The position numbers and the translations under genes are program-made. A stretch of 64,000 nt of DNA from an uncultured Rhizobiaceae group bacterium (GTDB lineage: Bacteria; Pseudomonadota; Alphaproteobacteria; Rhizobiales; Rhizobiaceae). Location of the stretch: positions 62,001 through 126,000 of the forward strand of contig CANMVS010000007.1 in assembly GCA_947501445.1 (NCBI GenBank), written 5' to 3'. Under the pieces are notes generated by a model. That model was not told where the DNA came from and did not search any database. It worked only from the letters and a program-made list of their open reading frames with translations. Positions 56,133-64,000 of this stretch are shown here, one piece after another. Position 1 is the stretch's first letter; each line of letters opens with the position of its first letter.

Positions 56133-57005
56133 TCACGCTCGGTGTCCCAGTAAGCCTTGGGGCCTGAACAGGAGCACCAGGATAAATATGACAAAGATGC
56201 CGATCTGGCCGAGACTTTCGCCCAGCACAAGTCCGCCGACGGCCTCAACCACGCCTATTATGAAGCCGCCCAGCAAAGCACCGATGAAGCTGCCCATGCC
56301 ACCCAGAACCACAATGGTGAAGGCAATCAGTACAAATCCATGCCCCACTTGCGGATAGACGTAATAGGTTGGCAGCAAAAGACAGGCGGCGATGCCCAGA
56401 ACCCCGATTCCAATGCCAAAGCTCATGGCGAATATGTGGTCAACATTGATACCGACCAGCCGTGCTCCCTTGCGTTCGCGCGCCAGCGCACGGATCGCCC
56501 GGCCAAGATCGGTCCAACCCATCAGCAGCCAAAGAGCCAGTGCTGTCAGCAATGCGCCGACAAAGGCTATGACCTTGGGCACCGGGAGAAAAGCCCCAAA
56601 CAGTTCGACAACATCAAAGGCATAGGGTGTATCGACGACCTGTGTATCGGACGCGAAGAAAAACAGCGCCAGATTTTCGATCACGATGGAGAGCCCCAGC
56701 GTGACAAGCAATATGTTTTCATCGCGTCCATGACTGGCATTGCCAATGATGGTGCGCTGGAGAACATAGCCGATGACAAACATGGCTGCTGGCACGACCA
56801 GCAATGCGAGGTAGGGATCAAGCCCGAATAGTTTGTACAGGAAATAGACCAGATACATGGCCACCATGAGCAAGGCACCATGGGCGAAGTTGATTATGTG
56901 CAGAACCCCGTAAATCAATGTCAGGCCCAGAGCCACGAGCGCATAGAGTGCACCGGTGGTCAGACCATTGAGGATTGATGGTAGCAGGATGGAAAAGTTG
57001 ATCAC
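56133..57005 (-). CDS. livH: Branched-chain-type ABC transporter permease (LivH)
   Basis: 290 aa. LivH motifs: LNGLTTGALYALVALGLTLI and GVLHIINFAHGALLM, then RAIRALARERKGARLVGINV as coupling loop. GTG 57005 has AGAGG six bases ahead and removes a non-family N-terminal stretch present in the longer frame. A repeat element (copy C) lies between it and livK upstream. Confidence 0.93.
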   Translation of the reverse strand: MINFSILLPSILNGLTTGALYALVALGLTLIYGVLHIINFAHGALLMVAMYLVYFLYKLFGLDPYLALLVVPAAMFVIGYVLQRTIIGNASHGRDENILLVTLGLSIVIENLALFFFASDTQVVDTPYAFDVVELFGAFLPVPKVIAFVGALLTALALWLLMGWTDLGRAIRALARERKGARLVGINVDHIFAMSFGIGIGVLGIAACLLLPTYYVYPQVGHGFVLIAFTIVVLGGMGSFIGALLGGFIIGVVEAVGGLVLGESLGQIGIFVIFILVLLFRPQGLLGHRA

Positions 57006-57044
57006 ACGTTGCCTCTGAACCGCCAGCCATTCATGCCTTGCACC

Positions 57045-57147
57045 AGACCGTTTCACGTTTTGTCAAAAACGGGACAACGGTGTCGGCCTTTGATTTATGT
57101 TGATGCTTTCATGTTTTGCCGATTCCGTCTAAACATGAATTGCACTA
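57045..57147 (+). repeat. Interspersed two-hairpin repeat, copy C
   Basis: Nearly complete copy between livK and livH. The second hairpin has changed on both arms to TTCATGTTT/AAACATGAA, which still pair perfectly. In copy A the corresponding arms contain CAGG and TCTG; the paired change keeps the stem. Confidence 0.9.
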
Positions 57148-57272
57148 TGGATGGACTTTTCAAAATATTACCATGTTCCGGTTCGAAATGCCGGGAAGCC
57201 ATTTGAAAGATATGTCACATGCGGTGGCGGACGGAATCGGAGCCGGCGACTGCCAGCTCCGACTTTGTCCAT

Positions 57273-58517
57273 TTATCCTTTGGGTGTCGGGAACACCGGT
57301 TTCGCCGTAGCAAATTCATCTGGCAAAATGACTTCAATTTTGCCATCCAGAACCTGCGTATTGACCGGTTGGCCACCTTCATTCTGCCCATCAATCATGG
57401 CTGTCGGGCCATAGGGCATCGCATGGGCATCCCAGTCGGATGATGCCATTGCGTCATTGATGGCCTGTTTGTCGAGTGAACCGGCCCGTTCAATGGCATC
57501 GGCAAGGAATGCAACGGCATTATAGGCCAGATAGACCTCATAGGTGTAGTAGAGACCTTTGTCTTCGGCTGCCTTTTTGCGCCGCAGGGCTTCCTTCGAC
57601 AATGGGTTGTACCAGTGATTACAGTCCATGATGTAGTTGGCCGCTTCGGGGAACTCCTCTACAAATTTGAAGGAGGACGCCGCACCGCCCAACACTGAAT
57701 AAATGCCAGCGGCTTCGACACGCTGCTGACGCAGGGTGCGGGCCAAAAGCACATATTCATTGTAATATTGCGCCGGAATGATCAGATCCGGCTTTGCCGC
57801 TTTGATCTGCAGGGCGATATTGGTGAAATCACGGGTTGGATTTGCGTGTTTGATAACCTCTATGACCTCAAAGCCCCGGTCCGGCAGGCGTTTTTCCAGC
57901 AAACCGGCTGTGCCGGTGCCAAAGGCCGATTCCTCATGAATGATCATAACCGTTTTGGCAGGGCTGTCTGCCGCCCTGTTGATGGCATCCAGATTATCGA
58001 CGGCGTAATTGGCAATCTTTCCGTATCCCGGCCCAAGGCGGAATGTGTTCTTCAGGCCACGCGAAACGATTTTGTCCGACACGCCGACATCCACAACATG
58101 CGGTGTATTGGTTTTTGCCGCTTCCTGGGTCGTTGCAAGGGTGATGGAGGAAGCATATCCGGCTACAATGCCGGTCGCGCCTGCTTCCACCATCTTGGCG
58201 GTCTCGGCAGCACCGATGTCAGGTTTACCCTGACTGTCTCCGAGAAGTGCCTCTAAAGGTGCACCGCCAATTGACTTGATTCCGCCAGCATTATTGATGT
58301 CCTCAATGGCCATCAAAGCGCCCTGGCGGCACTGATTTCCTGAATAGGCAATAAAACCGGTGACCGGATGTACCAGCCCGACTTTTACCGGGTCAGCCGC
58401 ACGCGCAATATGCGGCATGCCAAACGCGCTCATGGCAGCAACGCCGCCGGTGGCTGCGAGAAATGTGCGACGATCAAGACCCTGTTTCATGCCCCTCATA
58501 TGCTTTTTGTCAGTCAT
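57273..58517 (-). CDS. ABC transporter substrate-binding protein (LivK-type), Tat-exported
   Basis: 414 aa. Tat signal LDRRTFLAATGGVAAMSAFG; mature part opens VKVGLVHPVTGFIAYSGNQC, the type I periplasmic-binding fold. ATG 58517 has GGAAGGGTGAAG ahead. The ligand is not a typical branched-chain amino acid by context: the operon encodes a hydantoinase and a hydratase, so a related cyclic imide, hydantoin or organic acid is likely. Confidence 0.9.
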   Translation of the reverse strand: MTDKKHMRGMKQGLDRRTFLAATGGVAAMSAFGMPHIARAADPVKVGLVHPVTGFIAYSGNQCRQGALMAIEDINNAGGIKSIGGAPLEALLGDSQGKPDIGAAETAKMVEAGATGIVAGYASSITLATTQEAAKTNTPHVVDVGVSDKIVSRGLKNTFRLGPGYGKIANYAVDNLDAINRAADSPAKTVMIIHEESAFGTGTAGLLEKRLPDRGFEVIEVIKHANPTRDFTNIALQIKAAKPDLIIPAQYYNEYVLLARTLRQQRVEAAGIYSVLGGAASSFKFVEEFPEAANYIMDCNHWYNPLSKEALRRKKAAEDKGLYYTYEVYLAYNAVAFLADAIERAGSLDKQAINDAMASSDWDAHAMPYGPTAMIDGQNEGGQPVNTQVLDGKIEVILPDEFATAKPVFPTPKG

Positions 58518-58578
58518 TTCTTCACCCTTCCTTCCTTTGGGTTTTGTCACCACCACGGACCTGTGTTCCTGTAAAGTG

Positions 58579-58596
58579 ATAATGACATATCATTAT
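58579..58596. promoter_or_regulatory. Palindrome upstream of livK
   Basis: ATAATGA and TCATTAT arms flank CATA, about 60 bp before the livK start in the 106-bp gap. Candidate operator or internal promoter element; the regulator is not in this window. Confidence 0.45.
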
Positions 58597-58623
58597 AACA
58601 TTTAGCAAATCGCAAGGCTTGTT

Positions 58624-59301
58624 TTATTCATGCGTATTTGCCTTTTGGTGCCGATCTTGTGTCGGTTTATTGCGGATATCGGATTTCAAATTGTTCAGCG
58701 CACTGACCATCGCGCTGCAATCGGAGACTGCGCTGATGGCCGCGAGTGACCTGATTGCGTTATCGTGAAGTTCGCTGCTGAATGCTCCACAACCATCGCT
58801 CAACACCGTGGTGTCAAAATCGCGCACGTGGGCATCGCGCAGTGTGGAGGCAACGCCACCATTGGTGACAATACCGGCAATCACCAGATGTCGAATGGCA
58901 AGCTTGCGCAAAACCCACTCAAGGCGGGTCATATAGAAGGCTGAATAGGTAATTTTTTCAATCGTGACATCAGCCGGCTGCAGCTCATCAATAAGCTGAT
59001 GGCCGAATGCACCGGGGCAAAAATCCCCCTTGCACAGGAATGGTCGCAGCGCTTTCAGGTGAGGCGAAATGATCGGTTCCCCATGCTTGCCCGGCACCAG
59101 GGTGAATTGTGTTGAGATCACCAGTCCGCCTGCCCGTCGCATGGCGTGGGCCACGGGGGCGATCTTTTGTTTTAGGCCGGCTATCGCCGCGCTTGTTTGT
59201 GATGCACGACCATAGGCACCCTTTGGATGCAGGAAGTCATTTTGCATATCGATCAGAAGCAATGCTGTGGTGTCGGTATTGATCGGTTGAATGCTGCTCA
59301 T
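58624..59301 (-). CDS. Isochorismatase-fold hydrolase lacking the usual catalytic cysteine
   Basis: 225 aa. The conserved Asp is in ALLLIDMQNDFLHP and the Lys in VTIEKITYSAFYMTR. The nucleophile motif normally GxxTNxCVxxT reads GIVTNGGVASTLRDA, with Gly in place of Cys. Isochorismatases such as EntB also lack this Cys, whereas amidases (nicotinamidase, N-carbamoylsarcosine and maleamate hydrolases) need it. Its start overlaps hyuA by 4 bp. It may therefore be a vinyl-ether/other hydrolase, use another residue, or be non-catalytic. Confidence 0.85.
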   Translation of the reverse strand: MSSIQPINTDTTALLLIDMQNDFLHPKGAYGRASQTSAAIAGLKQKIAPVAHAMRRAGGLVISTQFTLVPGKHGEPIISPHLKALRPFLCKGDFCPGAFGHQLIDELQPADVTIEKITYSAFYMTRLEWVLRKLAIRHLVIAGIVTNGGVASTLRDAHVRDFDTTVLSDGCGAFSSELHDNAIRSLAAISAVSDCSAMVSALNNLKSDIRNKPTQDRHQKANTHE

Positions 59302-61376
59302 GGTGCTTCACCCGTCGTTGTTTGGGCTGTGACCACCAGATTGCCGATAGTATCGACCTTCGCCAAAAATCCGGGCTCAATCCAGCAGGTGGCATCGGGT
59401 TGTTCCAGAACAGCCGGCCCGCTGACCACTGCACCCACCGGCAGGGCAAGGCGATCATAGATGGCGGCATTCAAGGTTTTTCCCTCAAACACAACCGAAC
59501 GATACCCGTACAATGCGTCTTCCTTGGTCAGATTGTCTCCGGGTGCCAGAAGAGAAAGATCAAATTTCGGGCGCTCGCCGATAACAGCCAACCGCAGATT
59601 GACAATGATCGGTTCCACTGCGTCAAGGATCTGCCCGTAGGCCTGATGGTAGGCCGTTTCGAAGGTTTTTTTGATGGCATTGCGATCAAGCTTTGTGGCA
59701 AGCGCGCTGTCCAGCGTCACGATGACGCTATGGGTTTGACCGGCGTAGAGCATATCAAGCGAAATCTGTGTCCTGATATCAATGAATTGCGCCTTTGATT
59801 GTGCCAGGCGCGCCCTGCCTTCCGCCTCGAAAGCCGCAATATTTACCGCCAACTGGTCCAGGTCACTTGTTGATACCGGCTCCTGAACCGTGCGGACAAA
59901 GTCATGCCGCATGTCGGCAATCACGCAGCCAAGGGCAGAAACGACCCCCGGAAATCTTGGAACCAGCGCACCGGCGAAATTGATTTCACGCACAAGCGCG
60001 CAGCAATGCAGCGCACCGCCACCGCCAAATGGCATGGCAGCAAAAGATCTTGGATCATGGCCGCGTTCTATGGACACAAGTCTGATCGCGCCGGCCATGC
60101 GGGCATTGGCAACATCGATGATGGCTTCGGCAGCCTGCATCACGTCAAGGCCAAGCGGTGTGCCGATTTCATCCATAATGGCGGTACGGGCAGCGTCCGT
60201 GTCAAGTGATTCCAGCTTGCCGCCGATCGGACTATCACTGTTGATACGCCCAAGAACCACATTGGCATCAGTCACGGTCGGTCGTTGATTGCCCTGCCCA
60301 TAACAAACCGGTCCGGGGACCGAACCGGCACTTTCAGGCCCGATCTGAATAATGCCACCGGCATCTACGCAGGCAATTGACCCGCCACCGGCACCAATGG
60401 TGGTAATTTCGATCATCGGTGAACGTATCACCAGCCCGAAATCGACCGAGGCCTGCGCTGCCAGTGCTGCTTCACCATCCGAGACAAGCGAGATGTCGAA
60501 ACTGGTGCCGCCCATGTCACAGGTGATGATATTGTCAAAACCGGACCCTCTGGCCAGATAGGCCGAGGCGTATACACCGGCTGCCGGCCCCGACAGGGCA
60601 GTCTTGACCGGCGTACGCGCTGCTTCCTGTGCACGCATCAGGCCGCCATTCGATTGCACGATTAAAAATTCGCCGCCAAAATTGTTTTCAGCCAACCGGT
60701 TTTCAAGTGTTGCAAGGTAATCACCAACAGGCGGTTGCAGATAGGCATTCAGCACCGTGGTTGATGCGCGCTCATATTCCCTGATTTCAGGCAGGAGTTC
60801 CGACGAGATGGAGATATGCGCGTTGGGCCACCTGGCATTGAGTAATTGTCTTGCCCGGTTTTCATGATCGTCATTGGCAAAGGCATTGATGAATACCACG
60901 CCAACAGATTGAGCACCGGCTTCAATCAGATCATCAACGGCTGCACAAAATCCGACCTCGTCAAATGGCACATGCTCCCGGCCATCTGAAAGAATGCGTC
61001 CTTCCACCTGCCTGCTCATGCTGCGCGGAATGACGGGCTCATATTGCCCCCATAGGCCCCAGGTCGTGGGTCTGTCCCTGCGCCGCATTTCCAGAATGTC
61101 GCGGAAGCCCGAGGTGGTTATCAATCCGGCCCTGGCCCCTTTTCGTTCAAGCAGGGCGTTGGTGCCAACGGTGGTGCCATGAATGACGGCGGCCACTGCG
61201 CGCAAATCCGGTGCCCCATTGCCAAGCCCGTGGAAAAAACCATCAGCTTCCTTGCCACGGGTCGAAGGAACCTTGTGAACGCTGGCCTTGCCAGTGTCCT
61301 GATCAATGACAAAAACATCTGTAAAGGTGCCACCGACATCAATGCCAACGAGGATATGGGGTTGAATGTCCTGCAT
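59298..61376 (-). CDS. Hydantoinase/oxoprolinase family protein, HyuA-type subunit
   Basis: 692 aa, the usual length. N-terminal HyuA signature VGIDVGGTFTDVFVIDQDTG (actin-like phosphate loop), GTTVGTNALLERKGARAGLI, and NVVLGRINSDSPIGGKL. ATP-dependent opening of a cyclic amide, as in N-methylhydantoinase or 5-oxoprolinase, together with the HyuB subunit. The start shares one base with the hyuB stop. Substrate is unassigned but fits an imide/hydantoin. Confidence 0.93.
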   Translation of the reverse strand: MQDIQPHILVGIDVGGTFTDVFVIDQDTGKASVHKVPSTRGKEADGFFHGLGNGAPDLRAVAAVIHGTTVGTNALLERKGARAGLITTSGFRDILEMRRRDRPTTWGLWGQYEPVIPRSMSRQVEGRILSDGREHVPFDEVGFCAAVDDLIEAGAQSVGVVFINAFANDDHENRARQLLNARWPNAHISISSELLPEIREYERASTTVLNAYLQPPVGDYLATLENRLAENNFGGEFLIVQSNGGLMRAQEAARTPVKTALSGPAAGVYASAYLARGSGFDNIITCDMGGTSFDISLVSDGEAALAAQASVDFGLVIRSPMIEITTIGAGGGSIACVDAGGIIQIGPESAGSVPGPVCYGQGNQRPTVTDANVVLGRINSDSPIGGKLESLDTDAARTAIMDEIGTPLGLDVMQAAEAIIDVANARMAGAIRLVSIERGHDPRSFAAMPFGGGGALHCCALVREINFAGALVPRFPGVVSALGCVIADMRHDFVRTVQEPVSTSDLDQLAVNIAAFEAEGRARLAQSKAQFIDIRTQISLDMLYAGQTHSVIVTLDSALATKLDRNAIKKTFETAYHQAYGQILDAVEPIIVNLRLAVIGERPKFDLSLLAPGDNLTKEDALYGYRSVVFEGKTLNAAIYDRLALPVGAVVSGPAVLEQPDATCWIEPGFLAKVDTIGNLVVTAQTTTGEAP

Positions 61377-63115
61377 CAGTTCTGTGCACCTGATCTGAGA
61401 ATTTTGGTGGTGGTCCTATCGATTTCGTTGTTGTCATCAATGGCAACGCCGTAATGCGTGCGGGCTGCCGCCAAACTGACAAATCCGGCTTTTACATCGT
61501 TCAGGACTGCCACAGGGTCCCGGGTCATCGGGTCTCCATAGCCACCGCCTCCGGGTGATTCCAATCGAACGCGGGCACCGGTTTTAAGATCCATACCGGT
61601 CATTTTTGAAACCATTTCGGGGGTGGTCATCTGACCCTGACGGTTTTCATACTGAAAGACATTCCTGCTGCCCGGTTGACCGCCCACGACACCGGGTGGC
61701 GGGTATTTGCCGCGTTCTCCGAACAGGAAGCCCTCCGCTTCGTCCAGTACTTCCATTTCGTAAATGGCACCCAGGCCGCCGCGATGGGCGCCCGGACCAC
61801 CGGAATCCGTGCGCAGACCCCATTGGTTGAAGATCACCGGATAACGGCTCTCCAGAATTTCCACCGGCGGAATTGTTGCCATGGATATGGGTGCATTGCC
61901 GTGGGAAAGGCCATCACCGACCGGGTTGCCACCATGGCCGCCACCGAAGAAGGAAAACATGACCCAACGAGAGCCGTCGGGTTTGCGTCCGGCAATTGAA
62001 AGCGCATTGATGGTGCCATAGGCACAGCCATTGGATTTTTCCGGCGCGGCCTTGGACAGGGCAACAAAAATCACGTCAATGACACGCAGGATTGTTTCCG
62101 TGTACCCGCCAACCGGTCGCGGCGCATGGGCGTTTAACAGGCTTGTATCGGGTATTTTGATTGTTACGGGATCAAGCACGCCGGCATTGGCTGCAACATC
62201 GCGAAAAATGTGTTTCAGCGCCACATAGATCGAGGCCTGCGTGGTGGCGCGGGAGATATTGACCGGACCGGCACAGGCAGGCGCTGTTCCGGCAAAATCC
62301 AGCGTCAGGTTCTCACCGCTGATTTCAATGGAAACTCTTATCTTCAGCGGTGTGTCCGAAATGCCATCATTGTCGAGAAAATCCTCAACGGTGTAGACCC
62401 CGTCGGGCAGCGCCGCGATATGCGCACGCATCTGCTGTGCGGCCCGGGTGCGCAGTTCGTCAAAGGCAGCCTGAATTGTTGGTGCTCCGTAGCGATCGAT
62501 CAGGTCAGCCATGCGCATGTCGCCGAGCGACAATGCTGCACGTTGTCCGTTCAGATCACCATAGACTGAAAGTGGCAGGCGCGAATTGGCGGAGAGAATA
62601 TCCATGATATCCTGTCGAAAAACACCCGCTTCCACCAGTTTGACCACCGGGATGCGTATACCTTCCTGAAAGCTTTCTGTTGCAGACGGGTTGTAGTTTC
62701 CCGGCACATTGCCGCCCACATCATGCCAATGGGCAACGGATGCCATGTAGCAAAACAACCTATCGTTATGAAAAACCGGCTGCACAAGTTTGAAGTCGTT
62801 GAGATGCGTTCCACCCTCATATGGATCATTGAAGATGAAGACATCACCACGCTGCGCAGCGCCGTGCTTTTTGGTGTAGTCAATGACCGCACGCACGGCA
62901 AAGGCCATGGCCCCGACAAAGACCGGAAGACCGGATTTACCCTGTACCAGCGTATCGCCGGTGTGAGGTGCATAGAAACCATGACTGGCATCATGTGCCT
63001 CGGCGATGATCGGATTGAATGCCGCCCGGAACAAAGTCGCATCCATTTCATCGGCGATTTGTTCAAGCCGCCCCCGAAGGACCGATAACAGGACTGGATT
63101 CATGGTCTGTGTCAT
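61376..63115 (-). CDS. Hydantoinase B/oxoprolinase family protein, HyuB-type subunit
   Basis: 579 aa. HyuB features: NPVLLSVLRGRLEQIADEMD at the start, NDPYEGGTHLNDFKLVQPVF, and GGPGAHRGGLGAIYEMEV with the ESPGGGGYGDPMTRDP C-terminal motif. ATG 63115 gives this start; the frame is open to 63196. It is coupled to HyuA and follows the LeuD-like gene by 4 bp. Confidence 0.93.
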   Translation of the reverse strand: MTQTMNPVLLSVLRGRLEQIADEMDATLFRAAFNPIIAEAHDASHGFYAPHTGDTLVQGKSGLPVFVGAMAFAVRAVIDYTKKHGAAQRGDVFIFNDPYEGGTHLNDFKLVQPVFHNDRLFCYMASVAHWHDVGGNVPGNYNPSATESFQEGIRIPVVKLVEAGVFRQDIMDILSANSRLPLSVYGDLNGQRAALSLGDMRMADLIDRYGAPTIQAAFDELRTRAAQQMRAHIAALPDGVYTVEDFLDNDGISDTPLKIRVSIEISGENLTLDFAGTAPACAGPVNISRATTQASIYVALKHIFRDVAANAGVLDPVTIKIPDTSLLNAHAPRPVGGYTETILRVIDVIFVALSKAAPEKSNGCAYGTINALSIAGRKPDGSRWVMFSFFGGGHGGNPVGDGLSHGNAPISMATIPPVEILESRYPVIFNQWGLRTDSGGPGAHRGGLGAIYEMEVLDEAEGFLFGERGKYPPPGVVGGQPGSRNVFQYENRQGQMTTPEMVSKMTGMDLKTGARVRLESPGGGGYGDPMTRDPVAVLNDVKAGFVSLAAARTHYGVAIDDNNEIDRTTTKILRSGAQN

Positions 63116-63119
63116 CTCT

Positions 63120-63752
63120 TCACCCGCCATCCGCCATGGCATAGAGCCATGGGCGTCTTTTCTTGTCTTCACCCATGTGATGATTGATTGCGTCAATTCT
63201 TTCCAATGTCACATCAATGGGTGCATGACCTTTCATCAACAGGTCGCGGGCAGTATCGGGAATTTCAAATTCGCAGGTAAGTGCACCGGCAACGACTGTT
63301 CGTGCTTCCAGGTCAATCGCCAAGGGCCGGTTTTGCGGGTCGGCGGAAACATAGCGGGCGAATTGGTTGATGGTATCATGGGAGAGCCTCACCGGCAGAA
63401 CACCATTGGTAATGCAATTGTCAAAAAATATGCTGCCAAAACTTTCTGCCACGATAACCTTGAAGCCGAAGCCATATAACGCCCATACGGCATGTTCCCT
63501 GGATGAACCACAGCCGAAGTTGTCACCTGTCAGCAGCACCGATGCGCCCCTGTAGGCCGGTTGATTGAGTATAAACGCCGGGTCAGCTTTGCGCTCCATA
63601 TTCAGGTAACGCATGTTTGCGAACAGACCATCTGCGAAACCGGTCTTCGAAACACGTTTCATTTCGCGTGATGGTATGATGGTATCGGTGTTGATATTGG
63701 CAAAGAGCAATGGCGCAGCAATGCCGCTATGAATTGTAATAGGCTTCATCAT
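63120..63752 (-). CDS. Aconitase-family hydratase, small subunit (LeuD-like)
   Basis: 210 aa. LeuD-type swivel domain: FANINTDTIIPSREMKRVSK and GDNFGCGSSREHAVWAL, the active-site motif of isopropylmalate isomerases. Starts at 63752 or 63749, overlapping the large-subunit stop. Outside a leucine operon and beside hydantoinase genes, it more likely belongs to maleate hydratase or a methylated-dicarboxylate hydratase than to leucine synthesis. Confidence 0.9.
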   Translation of the reverse strand: MMKPITIHSGIAAPLLFANINTDTIIPSREMKRVSKTGFADGLFANMRYLNMERKADPAFILNQPAYRGASVLLTGDNFGCGSSREHAVWALYGFGFKVIVAESFGSIFFDNCITNGVLPVRLSHDTINQFARYVSADPQNRPLAIDLEARTVVAGALTCEFEIPDTARDLLMKGHAPIDVTLERIDAINHHMGEDKKRRPWLYAMADGG

Positions 63753-64000
63753 GACACCCGCCTGTCATCGTGTTGAGGCATCAGGGATCTCAGATCGCTG
63801 ATGCAGCCGTTCAATGCACTGAGCGCAACGGTTTCCGGGCTGGCGATATGGGTGCGGGTGCCGGGGCCCTGCCGCCCTTCAAAATTTCGGTTTGTCGATG
63901 AGATGACACGGGCCTGTGCGCCGAAGGAATGGCCGCCTGCAAAGAAACACATGGCGCATCCGGCCTCCTGCCATTCAAACCCGGCCTGCTGGAATATCAA
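63749..64000 (-). CDS. Aconitase-family hydratase, large subunit (LeuC-like), C-terminal fragment
   Basis: The last 83 codons of a LeuC-type subunit; the rest lies beyond the window. EWQEAGCAMCFFAGG carries the third cluster cysteine region, and RVISSTNRNFEGRQGPGTR is the family substrate-binding signature. The stop overlaps the small-subunit start (ATGA). It is the first visible gene of the long operon. Confidence 0.9.
   Translation of the reverse strand: MIFQQAGFEWQEAGCAMCFFAGGHSFGAQARVISSTNRNFEGRQGPGTRTHIASPETVALSALNGCISDLRSLMPQHDDRRVS

Overview
The window reads as chromosomal DNA of a mid-G+C alphaproteobacterium, probably Hyphomicrobiales or Rhodobacterales. The reasons are the gene complement (sulfolactate desulfonation, TRAP and Liv-type importers, homogentisate and protocatechuate catabolism, MoxR/BatABD operon) and frequent GTG/TTG starts with clear Shine-Dalgarno sequences. 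I see no rRNA, tRNA, CRISPR array, integrase or intact insertion sequence.

Layout. 0-2.4 kb: Tat-exported molybdenum hydroxylase (iorAB, iorB cut by the edge) and a divergent TetR regulator. 2.4-7.7 kb: a lone phosphopantetheinyl transferase, then a GntR/UTRA regulator facing a complete sulfolactate module suyAB-slcC-comC. 7.8-14.1 kb: a small accessory island holding a hipBA toxin-antitoxin pair with three operator-like palindromes, a decayed second copy of the comC 3' half, a three-gene ABC-3C conflict system (SMEK protein, middle component, DUF2326 ATPase) and a P-loop kinase. 14.4-19.8 kb: a D,D-carboxypeptidase lipoprotein, a cupin, a VOC protein and a TRAP importer.

20.3-30.4 kb: tyrosine/homogentisate catabolism (hppD with Lrp regulator; hmgA-fahA-MBL protein-FAD monooxygenase-DUF2783-VOC-maiA with a divergent MarR regulator), interrupted by a secreted phosphoesterase. 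30.5-38.6 kb: glycine-zipper lipoprotein, an isolated dxr, kynU, and part of the protocatechuate branch (pcaD, pcaB, MFS carrier, pobA). 38.7-42.6 kb: NCS2 permease and a two-component system. 43.0-50.4 kb: moxR-DUF58-DUF4381-batA-batB/C-batD, with nine 48-bp repeats coding a Gln-rich linker. 50.5-64 kb: an APC permease, then one long minus-strand operon: leuCD-like hydratase, HyuA/HyuB, an isochorismatase-fold protein, LivKHMGF and a flavoprotein. It looks like uptake and breakdown of a cyclic imide or hydantoin through a dicarboxylate such as maleate.

The signals I consider least described are (1) a roughly 100-bp two-hairpin repeat present six times between genes, twice exactly between the binding-protein gene and the permease genes of an importer operon, once supplying the end of a coding region; (2) the ABC-3C/hipBA island beside the duplicated comC remnant; (3) the imide/maleate-type operon, whose isochorismatase-fold member has Gly where amidases have the catalytic Cys. 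All identifications come from reading translated motifs and context; no database search was run.
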